From NCBI RefSeq assembly GCF_000223985.1, contig NZ_AFWV01000015.1, positions 62,001 to 126,000 of the forward strand: a DNA stretch of 64,000 nucleotides, in the 5' to 3' direction. Positions 18,520 through 27,029 of this stretch are shown here, in pieces. The translations under genes and the position numbers were made by a program. Position 1 is the first letter of the stretch. Every line of letters begins with the position of its first letter. Source of the stretch: Thiocapsa marina 5811. GTDB taxonomy: Bacteria > Pseudomonadota > Gammaproteobacteria > Chromatiales > Chromatiaceae. Below the pieces are notes generated by a model that searched no databases, was not told the DNA's origin, and saw nothing but the letters and a program-made list of their open reading frames with translations.

Positions 18520-19698
18520 ATGACCGAACCCTTGATGGCCACTTATAAACGTTTGCCCGTCGCCTTCGCGCGCGGCGAGGGCGTTTGGCTTTGGGATACG
18601 GAAGGCCGACGCTACCTCGACGCGCTCTCGGGTATCGCCGTGTGCGGCCTCGGGCATGCGCACCCGGCGGTTCGCGATGCGCTCTGCGAGCAGGCCGGCC
18701 TGTTGGTGCACACGTCCAATCTGTACCGGATCAGCGAGCAGGAGCGACTCGGCGCGATGCTGACCGAGATGTCCGGGATGGATCGGGTCTTTTTCGGCAA
18801 CTCAGGTGCGGAGGCGAACGAGGCCGCGATCAAGCTCGCGCGCCTGCATGCTCACCGGCGCGGGGTCGAGAATCCTGCGATCCTGGTCGCCGAGAACAGC
18901 TTCCACGGTCGCACGCTCGCGACCCTTTCGGCAACCGGCAACCGCAAGGTGCAAGCCGGTTTCGAGCCGCTCGTGCAGGGATTCGTTCGGGTTCCTTACG
19001 ACGACGTCGAGGCGATCGAGACCGCGGCGGCGAATCGTCCGAACATCGTGGCCATTCTGGTCGAGCCCATCCAGGGCGAGGGCGGGATCCGGATTCCGGC
19101 GGCGGATTATGGACGGCGTCTGCGCGCGCTTTGCGATCGACATGGCTGGTTGCTGATCTGCGACGAGATCCAGACCGGGATGGGCCGCACGGGGCGCTGG
19201 TTCGGGCATGAGCACGGCGGAACCCTTCCGGACGTGGTCACTTTGGCCAAAGGGCTTGCCAACGGCGTACCGATTGGTGCTTGTCTTGCCCGCGGGGCCG
19301 CGGCCGAGGTCTTCGGGCCGGGTTCGCATGGCTCGACATTCGGCGGCAATCCCTTGGTTTGCAGGGCAGCGCGCGCCGTGCTCGAGACGATGGTTGCCGA
19401 AGACCTGATCGCCAACGCGGCTGATCAAGGGGCCTATTTGCTCGGCGGTTTCCGCGCGGCCTTGAGCGACATACCGGGCGTGGTCGAGGTGCGTGGGCGT
19501 GGTCTGATGCTGGGAATCGAGCTGGAACGCCCTTGTGCCGACCTGGTCGGGCAGGCCCTCGAGGCCGGTCTGCTGATCAACGTCACGGCGGAGCGCGTCA
19601 TCCGGCTCCTGCCGCCTCTGATTCTGGCCCGTTCCGAGGCCGACCGACTTCTTGAAGGGCTGACTGCCCTGATCAAGCGCTGGCTGAGCGATGCCTGA
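18520..19698 (+). CDS. argD: Acetylornithine aminotransferase
   Basis: PLP enzyme of arginine synthesis converting N-acetylglutamate semialdehyde to N-acetylornithine; many ArgD proteins also serve lysine synthesis. The 392-aa protein shows [45 protein letters not shown] (PLP aspartate) and [13 protein letters not shown] with the Schiff-base lysine, followed by [10 protein letters not shown]. argF follows 28 bp after the stop, so the two form an arginine operon. A strong terminator-like hairpin ends 32 bp upstream. Confidence 0.95.
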   Translation: MTEPLMATYKRLPVAFARGEGVWLWDTEGRRYLDALSGIAVCGLGHAHPAVRDALCEQAGLLVHTSNLYRISEQERLGAMLTEMSGMDRVFFGNSGAEANEAAIKLARLHAHRRGVENPAILVAENSFHGRTLATLSATGNRKVQAGFEPLVQGFVRVPYDDVEAIETAAANRPNIVAILVEPIQGEGGIRIPAADYGRRLRALCDRHGWLLICDEIQTGMGRTGRWFGHEHGGTLPDVVTLAKGLANGVPIGACLARGAAAEVFGPGSHGSTFGGNPLVCRAARAVLETMVAEDLIANAADQGAYLLGGFRAALSDIPGVVEVRGRGLMLGIELERPCADLVGQALEAGLLINVTAERVIRLLPPLILARSEADRLLEGLTALIKRWLSDA

Positions 19699-19726
19699 GC
19701 AACGCTCCGCGGGAGAGACGAAGTTC

Positions 19727-20653
19727 ATGGATGCCGATCAAACCCCCTGCCGCCACTTTCTGTCCCTGCTCGATCTGAGTGCCGAGGAGGCGCGCAGGTT
19801 GATCGCGCGGGCGACCGAGCTCAAGCGGATGTTGAAATCCGGCGAGGACTATCGGCCGTTCCCGAACCGCACCTTGGCGATGATCTTCGAGAAGTCATCG
19901 ACCCGCACTCGAGTCTCTTTCGAAGTCGGTATGGTGCAGCTCGGCGGACACGCCTTGTTCCTCTCCCCGCGCGACACCCAGCTCGGACGCGGCGAGCCGA
20001 TCGAGGACAGTGCGCGGGTGCTCTCACGCATGGTCGATGCCGTCATGATCCGGACCTACGATCACGACATCGTCGAGCGTTTTGCGGCGAACTCGCGCGT
20101 GCCCGTGATAAACGGCCTGACCGACCGTCTGCATCCCTGCCAGTTGCTGGCCGACATGCAGACCTATCACGAGCATCGCGGCGATATCCGCGGTCGACGC
20201 GTGACCTGGATCGGCGACGGCAACAACATGTGCCACTCCTTCATGGAGGCTGCGCAGGTGTTCGATTTCGAGCTCAGGGTTGCCTGTCCGGAAGGCTTCG
20301 AGCCGGATGCGGATCTGCTCGCCGCGGTCCAAGGGCGTTGCAGCATCCTGCGCGATCCCGAGGAGGCTGCCGAGGGCGCCGATCTCGTCGTCACCGACGT
20401 CTGGGCCAGCATGGGCCAAGAAGAGGAGCAGGCGAAACGCGAGGCCCTGTTCGCGCCGTTCCAGGTGGATGATGCCGTCATGTCGCAGACTGCACCCGAC
20501 GCACTCTTCATGCACTGTCTGCCGGCGCATCGGGGCGAGGAGGTCTCCGCCTCCGTCATCGACGGTCCGCGCTCGGTCGTCTGGGACGAGGCCGAGAATC
20601 GGCTCCACGCCCAAAAGGCGCTGCTGGAGTTTCTCCTTCTGCGGCAGGCGTGA
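19727..20653 (+). CDS. argF: Ornithine carbamoyltransferase
   Basis: Joins ornithine and carbamoyl phosphate to citrulline. The 308-aa protein has [12 protein letters not shown] (carbamoyl phosphate binding), [23 protein letters not shown] (ornithine side) and [11 protein letters not shown] with the catalytic Cys. The ATG at 19727 is chosen by homology; an in-frame ATG at 19691 would overlap argD. It is the second gene of argDF. Confidence 0.96.
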   Translation: MDADQTPCRHFLSLLDLSAEEARRLIARATELKRMLKSGEDYRPFPNRTLAMIFEKSSTRTRVSFEVGMVQLGGHALFLSPRDTQLGRGEPIEDSARVLSRMVDAVMIRTYDHDIVERFAANSRVPVINGLTDRLHPCQLLADMQTYHEHRGDIRGRRVTWIGDGNNMCHSFMEAAQVFDFELRVACPEGFEPDADLLAAVQGRCSILRDPEEAAEGADLVVTDVWASMGQEEEQAKREALFAPFQVDDAVMSQTAPDALFMHCLPAHRGEEVSASVIDGPRSVVWDEAENRLHAQKALLEFLLLRQA

Positions 20654-20760
20654 CAGGCCGACAGCACTGGTGTAGCGTCCGAATTCCCTGACCGGCGTCG
20701 CCATCGGACGCCTCGGTCACGACTGCTCGCGTCAACCCTGCGCCTGGCCGAGGATGTCCC

Positions 20761-21444
20761 GTGAGACGATTCCTGCTCCTCTTCGCGTGTCTCTTGAGCA
20801 TCTACGCAGTGCCGATTGCTTCGGCGCTCGCCGAGACCCGCTATGTGACGGATTCGCTCGAGGTAACCCTGCGCACGGGGGAGAGCAACCGCTATCGGAT
20901 CATTCGCATGCTCCCGAGCGGCACGCCGCTCGAGGTCATCAGCGTCGACGAGGCGACCGAATATGCGCGCGTGCGCACCGAGGATGGCACTGTCGGCTAC
21001 GTGCTCGAGCGTGAGCTTCAGGACGAGCCGGCGGCGCGCACGCGTGTCATCGAGCTCGAGAAACGCCTTGCCGAGCTTCAAGGCGATCCGGACAGCTTGT
21101 CGGCGAGGCTCGCGGCCCTTCAAGCAACCTATGACCGCCTCGATACGGACTACCAGGCCCTGCAGCGCGACAAGGTCCGCTTGGAGCAGGAGCTGGCGAC
21201 TATTCGCCATGCCTCGACCAATATCCTCGATATCACCAGCGACCGAGAGCGTCTGCGCATTCAGGTCAGCGAGCTCACGCGCGAGCGCGCCGATCTCGAG
21301 CAAGCCAACCGCGATCTGGGCAACCGCACGAACCAGCGCTGGTTCATGATCGGCGCCGGCGTGATCCTCGCGGGTGTGTTGATCGGGCTCTTTCTGCCGC
21401 ATCTGAGCTTTCGTCGGCGGCGCGGGTCTTGGGGGTCCCTTTGA
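20761..21444 (+). CDS. SH3-domain, coiled-coil membrane protein (YgiM type)
   Basis: The 227-aa protein, read from a GTG at 20761, has an N-terminal signal sequence (FLLLFACLLSIYAVPIASALA) and a bacterial SH3 domain at about residues 25-95 (YVTDSLEVTLRTG, GTVGYVLEREL). A coiled coil follows at about 95-190 (VIELEKRLAELQG, then LTRERADLEQANRDL), then one membrane helix and the basic tail SFRRRRGSW. This is the TIGR04211/YgiM layout: periplasmic SH3 and coiled coil anchored at the C-terminus. Its role, probably at the cell wall, is not established. Confidence 0.88.
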   Translation: MRRFLLLFACLLSIYAVPIASALAETRYVTDSLEVTLRTGESNRYRIIRMLPSGTPLEVISVDEATEYARVRTEDGTVGYVLERELQDEPAARTRVIELEKRLAELQGDPDSLSARLAALQATYDRLDTDYQALQRDKVRLEQELATIRHASTNILDITSDRERLRIQVSELTRERADLEQANRDLGNRTNQRWFMIGAGVILAGVLIGLFLPHLSFRRRRGSWGSL

Positions 21445-21723
21445 GCCTCGATCCGGCGGTCGATCGCGTCGTTGTTCATGCAAGGGTTGCATGCAGCGGC
21501 GCGTTGCGGGTCTGGTCAGAGGTCAAGCCTGCCTGTGCTAGACTCGCGACGATGGCGAGCGCGTCGCCTTGATCCGCCTGTGGCGGTGCATCCGGTGTGC
21601 CGAGCGGCAGTCGGGCGGTGATTCGGCCTGGCGGTGAATGTCACGCTCGACCGGGGTACATCGAGCCGGCGACGTCGCTCGATCCAATCCCTGCGATACG
21701 CTTCCAACTCCGAAGGGGTCTTC

Positions 21724-22179
21724 ATGTTAAGAGAGTGGTCCGATATCTACAGCATCGGCATCGAGGAGATCGACCGACAGCATCAAGGCTTTTTCGCGGC
21801 GTCGCATCGGCTCTACGAAGCGATCTTGGATCGCGAGGCGAAGACCGCCGTGATCGACGCCGTCGCCTTCATGCGGGCCTACGCGGAGACACATTTCTCC
21901 ACCGAAGAAGATTTCATGCGCAGACATGACTATCCGGATCTCGATGTCCACGTCAGACAGCATGTCGCCTTCATGCGGCGGTTGGATGCGCTGGAAAACG
22001 ACCTTCGGACCTTCGGTCCCGGTCAGGAGCTCGCGGATCGGGCGTTGGAGATGACCCAGGATTGGTTGATCGATCATATTGCCGACGAGGATGTCCTCTA
22101 CGCCTTGCATGTGAAGGCGGGCGAGCTCGGCGATCATCCGGCCGGACATCGGGAACAACCGACGATCGGAGATCGGTAG
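21724..22179 (+). CDS. Bacteriohemerythrin
   Basis: The 151-aa protein is a single-domain hemerythrin that binds O2 at a di-iron site. Ligands are visible in order: H in EIDRQHQGFF, H and E in HFSTEEDFM, H in HDYPDLDVHVRQHVAF, and the HIADEDVLY motif near the end. Such proteins carry or sense oxygen; a microaerobic phototroph could use one to buffer O2. The ATG at 21724 is chosen because WSDIYSIGIEEID begins the fold. It stands alone; a second hemerythrin is at 55022-55522. Confidence 0.92.
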   Translation: MLREWSDIYSIGIEEIDRQHQGFFAASHRLYEAILDREAKTAVIDAVAFMRAYAETHFSTEEDFMRRHDYPDLDVHVRQHVAFMRRLDALENDLRTFGPGQELADRALEMTQDWLIDHIADEDVLYALHVKAGELGDHPAGHREQPTIGDR

Positions 22180-22319
22180 CTTCGGGGCCGGCTGGGACGG
22201 GGTGTTTCAGACCCGCCGATGCCTGTCGAGTCCTGTCTTACTGGGCCGGCCCGTTTCGATCGAGCCCCGATGGCCCCGCTCCGAAGGCGGTGCGCCTCCG
22301 GAGCCGACCGGGCGACGGG

Positions 22320-22601
22320 TCAGGATGCCTTATCGGTGCCCTCCGAGGCTGCGGCATCCGCGGCCGGCGCCTCGGGTGCTGCCGCTTTTGCTTTCCCCGT
22401 GCTGCGACAGTGGCTCGCGACCTCGACCCCATCCTTTCGTGTATAGCCGGCTTGCCAGCGGCAGGCCTCCGTCGTCCCGCATGCAGCCTCCTCTAGGCCC
22501 TTGCATGCGGAGGCGGCGAAGACCGAGCCGCTGAACGCAAAGGTCATGGTGACTGCGGAAAGAGCAAAGGCCGAGAGAGAGCGAGTCGTCGTGGGTCGCA
22601 T
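22320..22601 (-). CDS. Small secreted Cys-containing protein of unknown function
   Basis: The 93-aa protein has a clear signal peptide (LSAFALSAVTMTFAFSGSVFAAS) followed by CKGLEEAACGTTEACRW, then GYTRKDGVEVASHCRS and an Ala-rich acidic tail. Four cysteines in about 45 residues suggest two periplasmic disulfides. I recall similar small CKGL...C...CRW...K(D/N)G...C proteins in other sulfur-oxidising gammaproteobacteria, but no function is known. The ATG at 22601 places the signal peptide correctly. Confidence 0.75.
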   Translation of the reverse strand: MRPTTTRSLSAFALSAVTMTFAFSGSVFAASACKGLEEAACGTTEACRWQAGYTRKDGVEVASHCRSTGKAKAAAPEAPAADAAASEGTDKAS

Positions 22602-22810
22602 ATGGGCAGATCCTCGTTTGCGGTTTGGTGATGGCACGCCATGAGCGTAAACGCCGCGTGCTCGTGAACAATAGAACCGAAACGTACACAAATCAAGGAT
22701 GCTTGTGCGAAAACGAAGATGCTTCCAGGTCCAGCCCATTCCCGCCGGACCTCTCGGGCGGATGGCTGTCGGGCCCGGAAGAAGCTGGGCTCGGAGGGAG
22801 AAGATGTTGG

Positions 22811-23007
22811 TCTAAACCGCGCCCGGAGCGACATGCGTCGTCTTCATTTTGTGTCGGGCTCAAGGGTTTTTCAGGCCCTTGTGGAGACGCGGTTTAGAAG
22901 TTTATATTTTTTAATATCTTAAGCCGCGCCACCTCCGGCGGTTGTGGGAGATGGCGCGTCCGATCCAATCCGGAAAACGATGGATATCGCACCGGTCGCG
23001 GTTTAAG
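22811..23007. repeat. Composite TAAACCGCG repeat, copy C (type 1 + linker + type 2)
   Basis: Type 1 unit 22811-22898 has ends TCTAAACCGCG and CGCGGTTTAGA. An AT-rich linker follows (22899-22917, TATATTTTTTAATAT within it), then a type 2 unit 22918-23007 with ends CTTAAGCCGCG and CGCGGTTTAAG. The far end supplies the stop codon of the hydrogenase protease gene on the - strand. Confidence 0.88.
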
Positions 23008-23473
23008 TGTTCCAGCGATCCAGCAGCGAGCGGATCCGCGCGATGGCATCCGGGATCGCCGCCTCGACCGCGGGCGTCAGGCGGTCGCCCCAGCCGACGA
23101 ACGCGGGCTCGATGCCGACGAGGGCGCGTTGGCGGGGGAGCGTTTCGGTGAGACGTGCGATGTCCATCAGATCGGAGAGGCTGACCTCGTGGACGGTCTT
23201 GGCATTGACGCTGAGCTGGCGATCCATCGCCGCGTCCTCGAAGACGCGCACACTGCCGGGCGGTTCGCCCATCGTCGCGGCATCGACGACGATCAGGCGG
23301 GAACAGTCCCCGATGGGCAGGGCGAGCGTGAAGCTCAAGGTTCCGCCGTCGATGAACACCATGGATGCGTCCGGGCCGATCTCCTGTTCCATTCGACGGA
23401 CCACCTCGGCGCCGACCGCCTCGTCGGTCATGAGGACATTGCCGAGGCCGAGGATGAGGGTGGTTGGTTGCAC
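23003..23473 (-). CDS. hupD: [NiFe]-hydrogenase maturation protease (HyaD/HupD family)
   Basis: Cleaves the C-terminal extension of the large subunit once nickel is inserted. The 156-aa protein, read from a GTG at 23473, opens with LILGLGNVLMTDEAVGAEVV, holding the nickel-sensing Glu, followed by VVDAATMGEPPG (Asp) and VHEVSLSDLM (His), the three metal ligands of the HyaD/HupD family. GTG is chosen because family sequence starts immediately after it. hypC is divergent 120 bp away. Structural hydrogenase genes are not in the window. The TAA stop is inside a repeat. Confidence 0.9.
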   Translation of the reverse strand: MQPTTLILGLGNVLMTDEAVGAEVVRRMEQEIGPDASMVFIDGGTLSFTLALPIGDCSRLIVVDAATMGEPPGSVRVFEDAAMDRQLSVNAKTVHEVSLSDLMDIARLTETLPRQRALVGIEPAFVGWGDRLTPAVEAAIPDAIARIRSLLDRWNT

Positions 23474-23593
23474 GGCGCTGGACCTTCTGCCTATGGTGGG
23501 TGATTGGACGATCGTTTGATCTGAGTCCTTGCAGGTGTGCGCGGCGCGGCTTAGCCTGCGGTGCAATGATCGACTTCCCTTGGGGGCTTGTCC

Positions 23594-23839
23594 ATGTGTC
23601 TCGGTATCCCGATGCAGATCCAGTCCGTCGACGGCTTCGTGGCCCGGTGTACGGCGAAGGGGGCGGAGCGCGAGGTCAATCTCTTCATGCTCCAGGACGA
23701 GACCATCGGCGTCGGCGACTATGTCGTGGTCCATCTGGGCAACGCGATCAGCCGCATGAGCGAGGAGGAGGCGGCCGCCGCCTGGGAGATCTATGACGCC
23801 ATGTTGGCGGCGCAGGACGGCGGCCGGCTCGAGGTGTGA
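23594..23839 (+). CDS. hypC: HypC/HybG/HupF hydrogenase assembly chaperone
   Basis: The 81-aa protein starts MCLGIPMQIQ; Cys2 is the essential residue that carries the Fe(CN)2CO unit with HypD and hands it to the large subunit. Continuing VARCTAKGAEREVNLFML and DYVVVHLGNAISRMSEEEA fit the OB-fold of HypC. The start is fixed by the requirement for Cys at position 2, although TTG at 23588 is also in frame. It is divergent from the protease gene and converges on an unknown gene. Confidence 0.93.
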   Translation: MCLGIPMQIQSVDGFVARCTAKGAEREVNLFMLQDETIGVGDYVVVHLGNAISRMSEEEAAAAWEIYDAMLAAQDGGRLEV

Positions 23840-23888
23840 TCCGGCGGGCAGAGATGCCCGAGCGGGCAACCCCGTCCGCCGCGCGGGT

Positions 23889-24344
23889 TCAGCCCGGGAA
23901 TGCCTCGGTCAGTGCGTACTGATGCTCCACCTCGGAGGTCTCGGGTGCGTCGTCCTCCTCGATCAGGGTGCAGTTGACGGCCATTCGGGCCTGCATGGCG
24001 GCCTTCCATGCGCGGTTTTGCTTCTCGGTCAAGAGCGCGTCGGGCGTCAGGGCTGCCGCGGCGGCGGCCGCGACGAAATGGTCGGCCTGCGCCAGCCAAT
24101 CGGTGTCCTTGCCGCAGTCGGTGTAGGTCTTGGTGGCGTAGGCCTTGGCGGCCTTGAAGGCGTCCTCCAGCTCGCCGGGGGCGACGTCCTCGCGCATTCC
24201 GACCTCGATGGCGCGGTTGACCCGCTCGTCCTTGCTCAGATGAATGACGTGATGAGCGAAGCGGGAGCCTAGAATACGTTGCTGCTGCGGGTCGAGTCCG
24301 TTGAGGGCATCACGCAGTGCGCGGTCGTTGTTGATCTTGGGCAT
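23889..24344 (-). CDS. Conserved hypothetical protein next to hydrogenase maturation genes
   Basis: The 151-aa protein (ATG at 24344, GAGGAG 9 bp upstream) is soluble and mostly helical: MPKINNDRALRDALNGLD, a central VGMREDVAPGELEDAFKAA, an Ala-run (VAAAAAAAL), and an acidic end DDAPETSEVEHQYAL. I recognise no domain or metal motif; one Cys is in TDCGKD and one in NCTLIEED. It converges with hypC at a 49-bp gap. A link to hydrogenase is suggested only by position. Confidence 0.7.
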   Translation of the reverse strand: MPKINNDRALRDALNGLDPQQQRILGSRFAHHVIHLSKDERVNRAIEVGMREDVAPGELEDAFKAAKAYATKTYTDCGKDTDWLAQADHFVAAAAAAALTPDALLTEKQNRAWKAAMQARMAVNCTLIEEDDAPETSEVEHQYALTEAFPG

Positions 24345-24548
24345 CGGGAAGCTCCTCGGCCTGTGAATGGGCCGGCCGGGTGGCCTGCCGGCGCGGCGAA
24401 GATCGGCTGGTTTGCCGATCGAAATCGTTCTCGGATCGTCCGGTGCATCCGGCTGGGGTGGCGCGCCGGGGTTGCCGGGATCAGCGATTATCCATATCAC
24501 CAAATTCCAATATAGACTGCATTGACTTGCATCACTCCCTCGGAGCCT

Positions 24549-25364
24549 ATGAACCGCACCGTCTTCTTTGTCTCGGAGAGCACCGGCATCACCGCCGAGA
24601 CGCTCGGTCACAGCCTGCTGTCGCAGTTCGATACCATCGACTTCGAGCAGGTCTACATGCCTTACATCAACACCGACCTGCGCGCGAAGGCGCTGACGCA
24701 GCGGATGCAGGAGGCCGCAGATCGCGACGGGGTGCGCCCGATCGTGTTTGCGACCATGCTCAACAACGAGATCCGCGAGATCCTCGAGAGCGGCAACTGC
24801 TACTACGTCGAGCTCTTCGAGGGCTTCGTCGAGCCGCTCTCCAAAGAGCTCGGTGTGCCGCCGAGCCGCAAGTCCGGGCGAAGCCACGCCATTACCAAGC
24901 CGAGCTATTACACCAAGCGGATCGAGGCGATCAACTTCGCCATGGCCAACGACGACGGGATCCGGCCGGATAACTTTCATCGCGCCGACGTCGTCCTGAT
25001 CGGTGTCTCGCGCTCGGGCAAAACGCCGACCTGTCTCTACTTGGCCATGCACTATGGTCTTCGCTCGGCCAACTATCCGGTCACCGAGGAGGACTTCGAG
25101 CGCGGCGACGTCCCCCAGTTGGTTTGGGATTGTCGCCACAAGCTCTTCGCGCTCACCATCGATCCGCAGCGCCTGCAACTGATCCGCGAAGAGCGTCGCC
25201 CCGGCAGTGCTTACGCGTCTTTGGAGCGTTGTCAGGAGGATATCCGCATGGCGGCGCAGGTCTACAAGCGACTCCAGATCCCGGTGCTCAACACCACCAG
25301 TCAGTCGATCGAGGAGATCTCCTCGCACATCATCAAGGCGCTGCGCGGTAGCGGGGAGCGCTGA
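24549..25364 (+). CDS. ppsR: PEP synthase regulatory kinase/phosphorylase (DUF299)
   Basis: Switches phosphoenolpyruvate synthase off and on by ADP-dependent phosphorylation and Pi-dependent dephosphorylation of a threonine. The 271-aa protein begins FFVSESTGITAETLGHSLL, carries the P-loop-like GVSRSGKTPTCLYLA near residue 155 and NYPVTEEDFERGDVP, all hallmarks of the DUF299 family. The ATG at 24549 is set by homology. No pps gene is in the window; the pnt operon follows 138 bp downstream. Confidence 0.94.
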   Translation: MNRTVFFVSESTGITAETLGHSLLSQFDTIDFEQVYMPYINTDLRAKALTQRMQEAADRDGVRPIVFATMLNNEIREILESGNCYYVELFEGFVEPLSKELGVPPSRKSGRSHAITKPSYYTKRIEAINFAMANDDGIRPDNFHRADVVLIGVSRSGKTPTCLYLAMHYGLRSANYPVTEEDFERGDVPQLVWDCRHKLFALTIDPQRLQLIREERRPGSAYASLERCQEDIRMAAQVYKRLQIPVLNTTSQSIEEISSHIIKALRGSGER

Positions 25365-25502
25365 GGTTGCGCGGTCCGTCGCTCGGCCCGACCGTGCCTC
25401 GGCGCGGTGCGCGGGATGGTTGCGGCGACCGTTCCTCCCACCCATAATGCGGGGGTTTTTGCCGCTCGCGGGCGGCCGACCTGCGGATAGGACGATAGAG
25501 CG

Positions 25503-26600
25503 ATGAAGATCGGAATTCCCTTGGAGACCGCCCCCGGCGAGACCCGCGTGGCCTCGATCCCTGAAGTGGTCAAGAAGTTGATCGGTAAGGGTTTCGAGGT
25601 CATGGTGGAGGCGGGCGCCGGCGTGCATGCCGGCTATCCCGACGCGGAGTACGCCGCGGCGGGTGCGCAGCTGACCGACCGCGCGGGTGCCTTCGATGTC
25701 GACCTCCTGCTCAAGGTCCGGCGACCCGATGCAGCGGATGTCGAGGCGTTGCGCCCGGGCGGACTCTACATCGGTCTGTTGGAGAGTTGCGGAGAAGACG
25801 CGATCCTCTCCGCCATGCTCGCCAAAGGGGTCCGTGTCCTCGGAATGGAGCGGATGCCGCGCACCTCGCGTGCCCAATCCATGGATGCCCTGTCGTCCCA
25901 GAGCAACATCGCCGGATACCGTGCGACCCTCGAGGCGGCGGCCCGTTACGGGCGTTTCCTGCCCATGATGATGACCTCCGCGGGTTCAGCGAAGCCGGCG
26001 CGCCTGGTCGTCTTGGGCGTCGGCGTCGCGGGGCTTCAGGCGATTGCCACCGCGCGCCGACTCGGCGCCGATGTCTACGCCTACGACGTGCGCCCCGAGA
26101 CCCAAGAGCAGATCCGCTCCCTGGGTGCCAAGCCGATCGAGCTGGACCTGGGCGAAAGCGGCTCGGGCGAAGGCGGGTACGCCAAAGAGCTCTCCGAGGA
26201 GGCCAAGGCCAAGCAACAAGCCGCTTTGAGCGACCAGCTTGCCAAGGCCCACGTCATCGTCACCACCGCCTTGATCCCCTGTCGTCCGGCCCCGGTCCTG
26301 GTGACGGAAGAGGTCGTCAAACGCATGCGTCCGGGCTCCGTGATCGTCGATCTGGCCGCGGCCAACGGCGGCAACTGCCCCTTAACGGTGGCGGGCGAGA
26401 TCGTCGAGCGCCACGGCGTGACCATCGTCGGCCTGACCAACTTTCCGGCCTTGGTGCCTGCCGACGCGAGCGCCTTCTACGCGCGCAACCTCGCCAATCT
26501 GATCGAGATCATGTTCTCCCCGAGCGAGTCCGGCCCGGTTCTCAAGGACCTTGCCGAGGACGACATCACGGCGGCCATGCTCGTGAAGCCCGCGGCCTAA
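25503..26600 (+). CDS. pntAA: Proton-translocating NAD(P) transhydrogenase, alpha-1 subunit
   Basis: Cytoplasmic NAD(H)-binding domain (dI) of the enzyme that uses the proton gradient to reduce NADP+ with NADH. The 365-aa protein starts MKIGIPLETAPGETRVA and shows RAQSMDALSSQSNIAGYRA, the dinucleotide fold VLGVGVAGLQAIATARRLGA, and VIVDLAAANGGNCP, all typical. The alpha subunit is split here: domain I is this gene and the membrane part is pntAB, as in Rhodospirillum and other phototrophs. A tight hairpin lies between the two genes. Confidence 0.96.
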   Translation: MKIGIPLETAPGETRVASIPEVVKKLIGKGFEVMVEAGAGVHAGYPDAEYAAAGAQLTDRAGAFDVDLLLKVRRPDAADVEALRPGGLYIGLLESCGEDAILSAMLAKGVRVLGMERMPRTSRAQSMDALSSQSNIAGYRATLEAAARYGRFLPMMMTSAGSAKPARLVVLGVGVAGLQAIATARRLGADVYAYDVRPETQEQIRSLGAKPIELDLGESGSGEGGYAKELSEEAKAKQQAALSDQLAKAHVIVTTALIPCRPAPVLVTEEVVKRMRPGSVIVDLAAANGGNCPLTVAGEIVERHGVTIVGLTNFPALVPADASAFYARNLANLIEIMFSPSESGPVLKDLAEDDITAAMLVKPAA

Positions 26601-26619
26601 GCGCGGTCGGAGACCGCGA

Positions 26620-26641
26620 GCCGCAAAGGCGGCTTTGCGGC
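26620..26641. promoter_or_regulatory. Hairpin between pntAA and pntAB
   Basis: GCCGCAAAG and CTTTGCGGC pair perfectly (9 bp) around a four-base loop in the 120-bp gap. There is no T-run, so it is more likely an mRNA-stability or processing stem than a terminator; stoichiometry control is inference. Confidence 0.5.
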
Positions 26642-26720
26642 CCGATCGCCTGTTTTGCGATGACTGACCACGGATCATCGGCGACGCGCCCATGATCACC
26701 GTCCAACCGGAGTTACCCCT

Positions 26721-27017
26721 ATGCCCGAGGCACTCGATCCCTCGCTCGTTGCCCTCTATGTCTTTGTTCTGGCCTGCTTCATCGGCTACTGGGTGGTTTG
26801 GGGCGTCACGCCCTCGCTGCACACCCCGCTGGTGGCGCTCACCAACGCCATCTCGGGTATCGTCCTGGTCGGCGCCTTGCTCGTCGCCGGCGATCCCGAT
26901 GCGGGGCTCTTTACCCAGATCATCGGCTTCATCGCCGTGCTCCTGGCGTCCATCAATGTCTTCGGCGGCTTCCTGGTGACACACCGGATGCTCTCGATGT
27001 TCAAGAAGAAAAAGTAA
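26721..27017 (+). CDS. pntAB: NAD(P) transhydrogenase alpha-2 membrane subunit
   Basis: The 98-aa protein supplies part of the proton channel (domain II). Three hydrophobic helices are seen: [39 protein letters not shown], and [21 protein letters not shown]; the last stretch is the most conserved in the family, followed by LSMFKKKK. It follows pntAA by 120 bp and precedes pntB by 12 bp. Confidence 0.95.
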   Translation: MPEALDPSLVALYVFVLACFIGYWVVWGVTPSLHTPLVALTNAISGIVLVGALLVAGDPDAGLFTQIIGFIAVLLASINVFGGFLVTHRMLSMFKKKK

Positions 27018-27029
27018 GGATTGGCCGTC

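Noticed and set aside
22625-22897. 90-codon + strand frame upstream of the secreted Cys protein
   Set aside because: Half of it is repeat sequence and it has no ribosome site or family resemblance.
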